A DNA stretch of 42,147 nt from a virus: positions 1 to 42,147 of IMG/VR virus record IMGVR_UViG_3300017605_000345. One strand, 5' to 3'. Both the position numbers and the translations under genes were made by a program. The notes under the pieces were generated by a model that was not told the origin of the DNA, did not search any database, and saw nothing but the letters and a program-made list of their open reading frames with translations. This document shows, one piece after another, positions 1-6,252 of this stretch. Position 1 is the first letter of the stretch; every line of letters begins with the position of its first letter.

Positions 1-58
1 AGCCGACAGCGCCCCCTACAATAGAGGGCAGGAGGATGCGAAGGAGGAAGAATTCCAT
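1..58 (-). CDS. 5' part of a 29-aa putative membrane peptide spanning the window ends
   Basis: An ATG at 58 opens a minus-strand frame (MEFFLLRILLPSIVGG...) that is still open at position 1. If position 1 is joined to 42147, the frame continues and stops at 42116-42118, giving 29 residues. The first 19 residues are hydrophobic with one Arg, so a single membrane segment is likely. An AAGGTG Shine-Dalgarno lies just upstream, next to the stop of the 67-285 gene, and the stop overlaps the start of the 41908-42126 gene. This chain of couplings is the main reason to believe the ORF. Function unknown; a small membrane-acting phage peptide is the natural guess. Confidence 0.5.
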   Translation of the reverse strand, partial: MEFFLLRILLPSIVGGAVG

Positions 59-66
59 AGGACACC

Positions 67-285
67 TTAATTATCGCGTAGGAAGTGAAAGATAAGGGTG
101 GATATTTCCGTCTTGGCGTCCGCCTCATTATGGCTATAGCCGCTATTGATGAGGAGCCAATCCTGTACCCCGTTGATCTTTGCCCACACGTCATAGACGT
201 GTAATGAGTGTTCTGGGGCGCGTCCGCTGCTGTGTAGTTCAACTTTGAACTTGTAGATAAGTGCTGTGCTCACAGCCGCCCCCAT
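67..285 (-). CDS. hypothetical early protein, 72 aa
   Basis: A small minus-strand gene in the early operon. Its start (285) overlaps the end of the upstream gene by 16 nt, typical of the packed operon. The protein is soluble, with no membrane segment and no motif I recognise; it contains a conserved-looking aromatic stretch (YDVWAKINGVQDWLLIN) and an Asp/Glu-rich C-terminal half. The Shine-Dalgarno (GAGG) is rather far from the start, so translation may depend on coupling. Function unknown. Confidence 0.65.
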   Translation of the reverse strand: MGAAVSTALIYKFKVELHSSGRAPEHSLHVYDVWAKINGVQDWLLINSGYSHNEADAKTEISTLIFHFLRDN

Positions 286-563
286 GTTTGGTCGTCAGCC
301 TCTGACATGTGCCCATCGTCAAAGAAAGGATCGGGGCCAATCCAAGGCCCCACGATGTCGAGCGGCGTTTCGTGCATGACATCGGCGCGGCCGTCTGTAC
401 GCCAGATGCAAAGTCCGCGAGGGCGGTACTTGCCCCGGAACAGTTTCCATACACTGCCCTTGACCGGGAATGTGAAAGGCTGATTCGTGTTGACTTCATG
501 GACGGTGACGCGACGCCCGTTTCGGGTCCGATAAGCGCCGGGGCCTGTGATGGTGAAGGGCAT
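270..563 (-). CDS. hypothetical early protein, 97 aa
   Basis: A minus-strand early gene with a strong GGAGG Shine-Dalgarno 5 nt before the ATG at 563. The N-terminus (MPFTITGPGAYRTRNGRRV) followed by short strands and a KGxxxRPRGLCIW segment resembles small beta-rich phage proteins often found in early regions. The C-terminus is acidic and Trp-containing. No catalytic motif is visible. It overlaps the next gene by 16 nt. Confidence 0.75.
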   Translation of the reverse strand: MPFTITGPGAYRTRNGRRVTVHEVNTNQPFTFPVKGSVWKLFRGKYRPRGLCIWRTDGRADVMHETPLDIVGPWIGPDPFFDDGHMSEADDQTWGRL

Positions 564-571
564 AGGGCCTC

Positions 572-820
572 CTATTTTTTGGCCATAGCAAGGAAGAGTT
601 CAGGAGTGGCATGGATGCGCATTGAAGCACCAGCCCATACGTTGCCATGCCCGAAGTTGCCGACGATCTTGTAGCTGTCACGCCACTTCATCCAAATGTA
701 ACCGTCAGTAGCTAGGTCGCGGCACAGCCGGATGATATAGGAGGGCGTGTACTCGCCGCTTAGGTGTGGTTTGCGGAAGTCTTGGCCGATAACGAAGGTG
801 CGTTTGCGTTCAGTAGCCAT
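572..820 (-). CDS. hypothetical early protein, 82 aa
   Basis: The start is placed at 820 (MATERKRTF...) because this ATG overlaps the TAA stop of the upstream gene in a TAATG arrangement; a longer frame to 919 would lie wholly inside that gene. A GGAG lies about 12 nt upstream. The protein is small and basic at the N-terminus, with an aromatic centre (GYIWMKWRDSYKIVGNFGHG). No domain recognised. Confidence 0.7.
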   Translation of the reverse strand: MATERKRTFVIGQDFRKPHLSGEYTPSYIIRLCRDLATDGYIWMKWRDSYKIVGNFGHGNVWAGASMRIHATPELFLAMAKK

Positions 821-1194
821 TAGCGGGGATTCTCCTGACGGTAGGCTTCGACGTTGACCTTGATGGCGAGCTGAGCCAGAAGCCAGTCGAGGAGGGCGAG
901 GCGGCGCGGATTGGCCCATAGCGTGCCGGCTTCGCGTTCGTCTATGAATTCGGCAGAACCGCCCACAGGATAGGCTGAGCTGGCGAAGACGCCACTACGC
1001 CGATAGATAGCCGGCCACTCTCTCATGAGGTCAAGTACCAATTCGTGAGCCTCCTCATACATGCTTTCGGGACGCTGAAAGCGAGTCAACTCATATTCCA
1101 GGGCAAAGCAGATGCCGCCCGCATAGGGCAGGTCACCATGGACGTTAGTGTGAACGCGGTAAAGGGCCTGATAGGCTTCGCTGAGGGCGGTCAT
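820..1194 (-). CDS. hypothetical early protein, 124 aa
   Basis: A minus-strand early gene with a GGAGG Shine-Dalgarno 5 nt before the start. It is mostly helical in character (repeated EAxxLxLxxMxEW-type segments) with an Arg/Leu-rich C-terminal helix. It overlaps the upstream stop by 4 nt (ATGA) and the downstream start (TAATG), so three consecutive genes are translationally coupled. I do not recognise the family. Confidence 0.75.
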   Translation of the reverse strand: MTALSEAYQALYRVHTNVHGDLPYAGGICFALEYELTRFQRPESMYEEAHELVLDLMREWPAIYRRSGVFASSAYPVGGSAEFIDEREAGTLWANPRRLALLDWLLAQLAIKVNVEAYRQENPR

Positions 1195-1451
1195 AGGGCC
1201 TCCCGGTGGAAGGGTTTAGTTAGTGACTTGCCAAGTGGCCATGTCGGGTGCGTGGAGTAGCAATGGTACTTGGTGGCTAGCTCATGTTCGTTGTGGAAGA
1301 ACGTGCGCTCGTACCACTCTTTATCGGTGGCATATAAGGGGGCATGGTAGGTGCCGTCGATGCGAACAGCTAAAGCCCAGCTCGGGACATTCTCCATGGT
1401 GAAGCGGGACGGATAGCGTCGGCACGCCTCTTCGAAGGAAAATTTACGCAT
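1191..1451 (-). CDS. hypothetical early protein, 86 aa
   Basis: A minus-strand early gene with a GAGGAG Shine-Dalgarno 8 nt before the ATG at 1451. The sequence is rich in aromatic and His residues (YHAPLYATDKEWYERTFFHNEHELATKYHCY). The spacing of His and Cys is not a clear zinc motif. Its end overlaps the next start by 4 nt. Function unknown. Confidence 0.75.
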   Translation of the reverse strand: MRKFSFEEACRRYPSRFTMENVPSWALAVRIDGTYHAPLYATDKEWYERTFFHNEHELATKYHCYSTHPTWPLGKSLTKPFHREAL

Positions 1452-1462
1452 AGCTGAACTCC

Positions 1463-1669
1463 TCAGCGGGGCAGGTTGGGGCGAGTGATGGGTAGGCGGC
1501 GTGCGAGGCTCATGTAATGGGCGACGTCCTTAAGCTCGACGGCTACAAAGATCGGGAAGCCTTGAGAGCGCCAATCGAGGGCAAAATGCGCCTTAATGCG
1601 CGCTTGGGCAAGCCAGTAGGCGCGCGGGTTGGCGAAGAGGAGGCTGCGCTGCATGGTGGGCATGGTCAT
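1463..1669 (-). CDS. hypothetical early protein, 68 aa
   Basis: The start is chosen at 1669 (MTMPTMQRSL...) because GGAGA sits at correct spacing upstream, whereas the alternative start at 1693 has none. The protein is small and basic with a helix containing RAYWLAQARIKAHFALDW, reminiscent of the helix in the neighbouring 1716-1994 product (YWDAQSKLQLIL). The two may be distant paralogues, but the similarity is too short to insist on. Confidence 0.65.
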   Translation of the reverse strand: MTMPTMQRSLLFANPRAYWLAQARIKAHFALDWRSQGFPIFVAVELKDVAHYMSLARRLPITRPNLPR

Positions 1670-1715
1670 GACGGGTCTCCGGCGGGGTAGCACTTGGCTA
1701 CCCCGCTTGAGTGAG

Positions 1716-1994
1716 TTAACGGGCGTACTGGGCGACGAACTTGAGTTCGACCGCCGCGCAATCGATGCGGCTCAGCTCTTCATGAGCTTTGGCAGCGCAG
1801 ACGCGAAGAGCTTGCTCGCGGCGGATGTTGTCGCCGTCCAGAGCGGCCACGTATGACATGCCGCGCAGGATGAGCTGCAGTTTGCTTTGCGCGTCCCAGT
1901 AGGCGGCTACGGCGTTCTGGTAGAAGGCCCCACGCAGCGCCTCGACTTGGTCGAACCGGATGACGTGGGCGTCATGAGTGGTTGTAGTGGTCAT
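1716..1994 (-). CDS. hypothetical early protein, 92 aa
   Basis: The start is placed at 1994 (MTTTTTHDA...) with CAGGAG as Shine-Dalgarno. The upstream in-frame ATG at 2030 is unlikely because its codons coincide with the parS palindrome at 2014-2029. The protein is helical and of mixed charge, with the segment AVAAYWDAQSKLQLILRGM. It is the first gene after the minus-strand promoter at 2318-2346 and has a leader of about 310 nt. Function unknown. Confidence 0.7.
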   Translation of the reverse strand: MTTTTTHDAHVIRFDQVEALRGAFYQNAVAAYWDAQSKLQLILRGMSYVAALDGDNIRREQALRVCAAKAHEELSRIDCAAVELKFVAQYAR

Positions 1995-2013
1995 GGTGGT
2001 TCTCCTGTTAGAG

Positions 2014-2029
2014 TGTTTCACGTGAAACA
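2014..2029. promoter_or_regulatory. parS-type ParB binding site (perfect 16-bp palindrome)
   Basis: The sequence TGTTTCACGTGAAACA is a perfect 16-bp palindrome and matches the chromosomal ParB site consensus TGTTNCACGTGAAACA at every position. It lies in the leader of the early operon, 20 nt upstream of the start at 1994. The window encodes no recognisable ParA or ParB, so any binding would be by host ParB (or a Noc-like relative). Chance occurrence in 42 kb at equal base frequencies is of order 4 in 100,000. Confidence 0.8.
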
Positions 2030-2317
2030 TTTGAAGAGGCTTAGCGGGCTGCTGTCTTCCGTGGCGCCGATGTCCCTAAGCGGTGACTAGCCTTCCTTGG
2101 CTCGGCCATCCTTCGCAATGGGTTTGAAGCGGTAGGGCAGGGTATAGCTGTGTTTTTAATCTGGTTTGTTTCACTCGGCCCGCATGGCACGCCTTAAACG
2201 TCTACCTATGCTGCGGGGCGGTTGGATCGCCGGCTATGTTAAAGAGCGTTTAGGCTGGGGGCCTAGGCATCGCTGCCTTTGTTGCTTTTGTTTCTCCTGT
2301 TTGGTTGGTGTGATGTC

Positions 2318-2346
2318 AGTATCGGTTAGCGCGTATGAGTTGTCAA
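2318..2346 (-). promoter_or_regulatory. sigma70-like promoter for the early operon
   Basis: On the minus strand a perfect -35 TTGACA (2346-2341) is followed by a 17-nt spacer and -10 GATACT (2323-2318; four of six matches to TATAAT). Transcription would start near 2311 and read the small early genes from 1994 leftwards. It is the best promoter match I found in the window and argues that the early arm depends on host RNA polymerase. Confidence 0.6.
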
Positions 2347-2385
2347 TACCGTTCGTCGGACTTTCAAACTTTCTTTGCCCGGCCT

Positions 2386-2408
2386 GCGCGGCCCCTGGCA
2401 GGCCGCGC
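2386..2408 (-). terminator. GC-rich hairpin after the 2425-3153 gene
   Basis: GCGCGGCC (2386-2393) and GGCCGCGC (2401-2408) form a perfect 8-bp stem with a 7-nt loop, starting 17 nt beyond the minus-strand stop at 2425. No T tract follows, so it is not a canonical intrinsic terminator. It may be a pause or Rho-assisted site, or simply protect the 3' end of the mRNA. Confidence 0.35.
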
Positions 2409-2424
2409 CTCGCGCCCCTTGACG

Positions 2425-3153
2425 TCAGTCCTTATAGATGGTCGACATCTTGCTGAACCGCAACAGGGCCACGGCGCTGCGCCCCACCATGCCGGCCTTG
2501 AGGCGGGTCCGGTCTATCTGCGCCTCTGCGGCGGCCTCCTCGAGCTCTTCCGGGGTGGGCGCCACTGGGGTAGCGGCAGGCGCCCCGAACGCCGGGGTGG
2601 CCGGCTCTGAGTCGCTGTAATCGACGTAACCCCCCATGGTGGCGTAGTCGATGGCGCCCGACTCGGCCAGGGCGTATGGATCGAATTCCTTGCTTTCCGT
2701 GTGGGTTACCTGAGCGACGGGCTCAGCCTCCCGCGCCATCCTTTCGCACTCCGCTACGCGCTTGCGCTGCGTCATGGTCAACACAGGTTCGCCCTTAAGC
2801 TCGGCTACTTTCCGATCCATTTCATCTGATGTCAGAAGTTCAAGACCCGTCGAGCTGAGCTGTTCCAGCGTGCCATCATCCCGTTTGCGGTACAGAGCAC
2901 AGAAGCCAGGTACCTTGCCCCGTCTTGGGGACAGAAGGCGTTCAGCCAAATGAGCTTCGATGGCCCCAATTCCTTCGGGGTGGATGGTCCAATAGCGTGG
3001 TGTCGTGGCGGACCGCTGCGCAATCCCTACGGGCTCCCATGAGTAGCAGAGCCCGACCACCACAGGGTTGGGGCTAGTGATGAAGAGCGTGCCGGCTGGG
3101 GCTGCTGCAAGGGCGTCTGCGGGTATGCAGGAGGTGGGGTCGAAGGTGGGCAT
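2425..3153 (-). CDS. hypothetical protein, 242 aa, first gene of the early arm
   Basis: This is the gene nearest the divergent control region and the first of the minus arm, with GGAG 11 nt before its ATG at 3153. The N-terminal 120 residues look like a compact mixed alpha/beta domain (GTLFITSPNPVVVGLCYSW). Residues 120-200 are charged and then Pro/Ala/Glu-rich (probably disordered), and the C-terminal 35 residues form a basic helix. No family recognised. Its position, flanked by the two parS sites, makes it a candidate for a very early function such as host takeover or replication control; that is inference from position only. Confidence 0.75.
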   Translation of the reverse strand: MPTFDPTSCIPADALAAAPAGTLFITSPNPVVVGLCYSWEPVGIAQRSATTPRYWTIHPEGIGAIEAHLAERLLSPRRGKVPGFCALYRKRDDGTLEQLSSTGLELLTSDEMDRKVAELKGEPVLTMTQRKRVAECERMAREAEPVAQVTHTESKEFDPYALAESGAIDYATMGGYVDYSDSEPATPAFGAPAATPVAPTPEELEEAAAEAQIDRTRLKAGMVGRSAVALLRFSKMSTIYKD

Positions 3154-3207
3154 GGTGTGGTGCTCCGGTTGGTTGGGGTGGATAGCTTAGGTGGGGAGGG
3201 AGGGACG

Positions 3208-3314
3208 GCGCAAGGTGTTTGGTTCGTCCTTTTTTCGTTTTTTCGATAGTTATGTTTGTTAACTTTTTTTTTTCTGAAACAGACTAGGGAAAAGAAGAAC
3301 GACAAACCTTGCGC
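3208..3314. repeat. imperfect inverted repeat around an AT-rich core
   Basis: The left arm GCGCAAGGTGTTTG (from 3208) pairs with CAAACCTTGCGC (3303-3314) with one 2-nt bulge. Weaker G-rich/C-rich pairing continues outward to about 3186 and 3335, and T-rich/A-rich pairing continues inward. The core carries runs of 6, 6 and 10 T. It could be an easily melted origin segment, a bidirectional terminator, or a curved promoter element. Unlike the four GCGAAGC elements, it lacks their apex motif. Confidence 0.5.
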
Positions 3315-3362
3315 AGTCTCCCCCTCTCCTAGTGGCACTTCGCTTATGGCATACGCTCGCAA

Positions 3363-3378
3363 CGTTCCACGTGAAACA
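3363..3378. promoter_or_regulatory. second parS-like site (15 of 16 match)
   Basis: CGTTCCACGTGAAACA matches TGTTNCACGTGAAACA at all positions except the first. It lies 1.33 kb from the perfect site at 2014-2029, so the first early gene is bracketed by two sites. Two near-consensus copies in 42 kb argue against coincidence. Confidence 0.65.
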
Positions 3379-3480
3379 CTGACGCGGTTGGAGGATTGTT
3401 GCGGCAGGCGTAATCGATAGTTTACGAAGTATCGGGATGAGGCGATGCGAGGATGGGCAAGGACCATGCCAAGTAGTGGT

Positions 3481-3536
3481 TGGCACGCTTCTTGATGCGA
3501 GCTGTTCGCATTGAGCGGCATGCATGGAGCGTGCCA
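3481..3536. repeat. nested inverted repeat
   Basis: TGGCACGCT (3481-3489) pairs with AGCGTGCCA (3528-3536), a perfect 9-bp stem. Inside it ATGCGA (3495-3500) pairs with TCGCAT (3506-3511). It lies in the divergent control region, so it may be an operator or origin structure. No T tract follows, so it is not an intrinsic terminator. Confidence 0.45.
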
Positions 3537-3578
3537 TGTCAAGGATCGTGCCAGGCCAGCCCATGCAAACGGCGTACC

Positions 3579-3597
3579 CGATTGATTCTCTCAATCG
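3579..3597. promoter_or_regulatory. 7-bp inverted repeat, possible operator
   Basis: CGATTGA (3579-3585) and TCAATCG (3591-3597) form perfect 7-bp arms around a 5-nt centre, about 150 nt upstream of the terminase small-subunit start. The size and symmetry suit a dimeric regulator, but no candidate regulator gene is evident. Confidence 0.3.
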
Positions 3598-3750
3598 ACC
3601 GGGGGGTGGTGATGCAGCGGACGGGGGGTTGTATGCGAGACCTTTACGGGCTCGACGTTTAAGGATGGGGATAAAAACCAAAAACCTCTAGGGTAGCCTC
3701 TAACTCCACGCTACACTAGGCCCATTGGAAGACAAAGAGAGCCGAAGGCC

Positions 3751-4539
3751 ATGCGAAGCATCGATTTGACGGACCCTTGGGGCCTCGCGCCGCCGGTCGA
3801 AGTGGCAGCCTGCCCCAGCGTGCGGCCACGGGAGCCTGAGTCCGACCCTCAAACGACTGATTACACTCCCCTTGCCCCCCTGATTGGTGCGTATGAAGGG
3901 GAGGGGGGTTCGTATGGGGGCCTTTTCGAGGAGGAAGGGACTCCCGGATGCGGACCCGAAAAGACCTCGCGCCGAGCGGGAGGCAGGGCGACCAATCCGG
4001 GCGGTCCAGGCAGGCCCAAAGGCTCTGTCACCGTGCCGCACTTCGGCTCGGACGAGGCCCTCGCAGGGACGGAGGCCAATAAGCAGTGCCTCCAGCGCCT
4101 CACCTACACCCATGACGCCATGATTGACCATATCCTGGCTACACCCTGGATCGAAAAGAAGGAACTGGCCAAAATCTTCGGCTACTCGGTCGAGTGGGTT
4201 CGGCGCGTCATCTGCTCGGACGCCTTCCAGAGCCGCCTAGCGGAGCGCCGCAAGGAGTTCTCGGACCCTGGCATCGCGGCCTCCGTTGAGGAGCGCATGC
4301 GAGTCGTCACAAGTCTGTCCCTCGAAGTCATCGAAGAAAAGCTAGACATGACTCGGGACGTTAAAGTGGCCCTCAAGACGCTCGACGTGCTCCAGAGGGC
4401 GGCCGCGATGGGCAGCCGGACGGCCCAAGTCCAGATCAACAACAACCAGTACGTTGTGGCCATGCCTGAGAAGGCATCCTCGCAAGAGGCTTGGGCAGAC
4501 AAGTACAAGGACGGTCCGGTTGTAGGGGACGGAAAGTAG
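3751..4539 (+). CDS. terS: putative terminase small subunit
   Basis: This is the first plus-strand gene, directly preceding the large terminase. Residues 1-90 are Pro/Gly-rich and probably disordered, with a GRPKGS AT-hook-like patch (87-92). Residues 137-154 (KELAKIFGYSVEWVRRVI) read as a helix-turn-helix, followed by charged helices and a C-terminal segment suitable for oligomerisation. Small terminases bind the packaging site through HTH motifs and feed DNA to the large subunit; position and HTH both fit. At 262 aa it is longer than many. The first 80 residues might start later, but no better Shine-Dalgarno was seen. The identification rests on context more than on sequence recognition. 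Confidence 0.7.
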   Translation: MRSIDLTDPWGLAPPVEVAACPSVRPREPESDPQTTDYTPLAPLIGAYEGEGGSYGGLFEEEGTPGCGPEKTSRRAGGRATNPGGPGRPKGSVTVPHFGSDEALAGTEANKQCLQRLTYTHDAMIDHILATPWIEKKELAKIFGYSVEWVRRVICSDAFQSRLAERRKEFSDPGIAASVEERMRVVTSLSLEVIEEKLDMTRDVKVALKTLDVLQRAAAMGSRTAQVQINNNQYVVAMPEKASSQEAWADKYKDGPVVGDGK

Positions 4540-4555
4540 GCCGCTGATCATCTTA

Positions 4556-4742
4556 GCGCCCTAGGGCGTCAGGGCGTGCCGGCATGGCGAAGCTGCGAGG
4601 TGGCAGAGGCTCCAAGTCAAGGGGCCTAGCGAGGGAGGGAGGGGGCGCGAAGCGCCCCCGACTGACCGAAGTGGCCCCTTGATCTTGGAGAGGCCACCGA
4701 AGCAAGCTAGCCAGGGCGGCATCGCCCCTAGCCCTAGGGCGC
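4556..4742 (+). repeat. structured palindromic element A (TerS-TerL gap)
   Basis: A 187-nt imperfect palindrome centred at 4650 that fills the gap between the two terminase genes. Outermost arms are GCGCCCTAGGGC (4556-4567) and GCCCTAGGGCGC (4731-4742). Further in, CTCCAAG-TCAAGGGGCC pairs with GGCCCCTTGA-T-CTTGGAG with one bulge. The apex is GGGGGCGCGAAGCGCCCCC (4641-4659). Between them are GA steps that can form tandem G-A pairs, including a GG/CT step that pairs only with a G-U wobble, favouring RNA. It ends 19 nt before the TerL start. It is homologous to element C (29105-29272), with compensatory changes. Function unknown: an mRNA processing site, leader regulator, ncRNA or DNA hairpin are all open. 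Confidence 0.8.
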
Positions 4743-4761
4743 GCCATCACAGGAACCGACT

Positions 4762-6243
4762 ATGTCCATCTTCACCTCCCCTACGCCCGGCCAGATCATG
4801 CAAACCATCGTCTGGCAGCCGCAGCCAGGCCCACAGATGGCCTTCATTGAATGCCCTGTCTTCGAAGTCTTCTTTGGCGGGGCGCGCGGCGGTGGTAAGA
4901 CTCAATCCTCTATCGGAGACTGGCTCCAGCACTCCGCCATCTACGGTGTTCACGCTGTCGGTATCTTCGTCCGCCGTCACTTCAAAGACCTCGCCGAAGT
5001 CATCGCGACTACAAAGCGTCTCTTTAAGCCTCTCGGCGCTATCTATAATGAACAGCGTGCCGAATGGTCCATGCCTGGAGGCGCCCGCCTTCGCTTCGTC
5101 CACCTCGACCGCGACCAAGACGCCGAATCTCTCCAAGGTCAAGAATTCACCCGTATCTACGTCGAAGAAATCGGCAACTTTCCCAACTACAGCCCTATCG
5201 GCAAGATCAAAGCCTGCCTTCGTAGCGGTGCCGGAGTCCCTTGCGGCTTTCGCGCCACCGGCAACCCTGGCGGCCCTGGTCATCAGTGGGTCAAAGCCCG
5301 CTACATCGACCCCGCCCCCCAAGGCTACAAGCTCATCACTGAATCCGAAGAACTCGAAATCAACGGCGTCTTAACGACCGTCTCCATTTCCCGTGTCTTC
5401 ATCCCCTCCAAGCTTACTGACAATCGTCTCCTCCTCGAAAGCGATCCGACCTACATCCTGCGCCTCAAACAGTCCGGCTCCGAGGCCCTCGTCCGCGCCT
5501 GGCTTAACGGCGATTGGGACGCCATTGAAGGAGCCTTCTTTGAGGAGTGGGATGCCGCCAAGCATGTCCTGGAACGCAGCTGGGAAGACAAGATTCCGAA
5601 GAGCGCCTTGCGCTTCCGCTCCCACGACTGGGGCTCAGCTCGCCCCTTTGCTACCCACTGGTTTGCCCTTAGCGATGGCACATGGGGTCTCCCCAAAGAT
5701 GCCCTTTTCTGCTACCGCGAATGGTACGGGTCGAGCGGACCTAACAAGGGCCTCAAGATGGACGCTATTGAGGTCGGACGGGGCATTAAAGAGCAGGAAG
5801 GCAAGGAGCCCATCCGTTATGGTCGGGCCGACCCGGCCATCTTCATCCGCAACGGCGGCCCCAGCATCGCCGAACACATGGCCAAGGCCGGCTGTATGTG
5901 GCAGCGGGGCGACAACAAACGTATCCCTGGAGCGGAGGCTATGCACTGCCGCCTCAAGGGCGAAGGGGGAGTCCCCATGCTCTACTTTTCCGAGCAGTGC
6001 CAAGACCTTATCCGTACCTTGCCTATGCTCCAGCACGACGACCACAACGCCGAGGATGTCGACTCAGACCTCGAAGACCATGCCTACGATTCCGTCCGCT
6101 ATGGTATCATGAGCCGGCCATGGCACCCTCGGACGGGGGCTGGTCCTGCCCCAACGGGCACCAAACTGCCAGGCGAAATGACAATGCAAGAACTGTTAAA
6201 GTTCAAATCCCAAAAAGCCGCCTCCGCTTCTCACAATGTCTGA
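4762..6243 (+). CDS. terL: terminase large subunit
   Basis: This is the packaging motor ATPase and nuclease that pumps DNA into the prohead through the portal. Walker A is GGARGGGKT (residues 39-47) and Walker B with catalytic Glu is IYVEEI (132-137). The C-terminal RNase H-like nuclease shows SHDWG (Asp289), GRADPA (Asp357) and HAYDSVRYG (Asp443), the expected acidic triad. At 493 aa the protein is full-length for the family. The start at 4762 has AGGA upstream, just after element A. The C-terminal 40 residues are probably the portal-docking tail. The coding strand is markedly pyrimidine-rich (many CTC and TTC codons). Confidence 0.95.
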   Translation: MSIFTSPTPGQIMQTIVWQPQPGPQMAFIECPVFEVFFGGARGGGKTQSSIGDWLQHSAIYGVHAVGIFVRRHFKDLAEVIATTKRLFKPLGAIYNEQRAEWSMPGGARLRFVHLDRDQDAESLQGQEFTRIYVEEIGNFPNYSPIGKIKACLRSGAGVPCGFRATGNPGGPGHQWVKARYIDPAPQGYKLITESEELEINGVLTTVSISRVFIPSKLTDNRLLLESDPTYILRLKQSGSEALVRAWLNGDWDAIEGAFFEEWDAAKHVLERSWEDKIPKSALRFRSHDWGSARPFATHWFALSDGTWGLPKDALFCYREWYGSSGPNKGLKMDAIEVGRGIKEQEGKEPIRYGRADPAIFIRNGGPSIAEHMAKAGCMWQRGDNKRIPGAEAMHCRLKGEGGVPMLYFSEQCQDLIRTLPMLQHDDHNAEDVDSDLEDHAYDSVRYGIMSRPWHPRTGAGPAPTGTKLPGEMTMQELLKFKSQKAASASHNV

Positions 6244-6252
6244 GGGAATTAT

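Larger units (their letters stand above)
2030..2424 (-). other. non-coding early leader region
   Basis: A 395-nt stretch without a convincing gene. Read on the minus strand it contains, in order, a GC-rich hairpin just after the stop of the 2425-3153 gene, a sigma70-like promoter (2318-2346), and a leader of about 310 nt ending in parS. The plus-strand frames here have no Shine-Dalgarno and no protein-like composition. The long leader could carry further control signals, but I see no clear riboswitch or second terminator in it. Confidence 0.5.
3154..3750. other. divergent control region / candidate replication origin
   Basis: A 597-nt gap separating the minus early arm from the plus late arm. 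It holds an AT-rich core (about 3227-3300) with several runs of T on the plus strand, flanked by inverted arms; a parS-like site (3363-3378); a nested inverted repeat (3481-3536); a 7-bp inverted repeat (3579-3597); and three copies of ATGCGAG (3445, 3495 and near 3633). No open frame here has credible coding features. An AT-rich block with flanking repeats at the divergence of two arms is typical of origin or promoter regions. I could not identify a strong -35/-10 pair for the late genes. Confidence 0.5.

Noticed and set aside
3690-3750. Late promoter upstream of the terminase small-subunit gene (TACACT as -10)
   Set aside because: No acceptable -35 hexamer at 16-18 nt; I could not support a sigma70 call.
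4679-5374. 231-codon plus-strand frame overlapping TerL
   Set aside because: It is Ser/Pro/Ala-rich out-of-frame sequence within TerL, which has intact motifs in the other frame.
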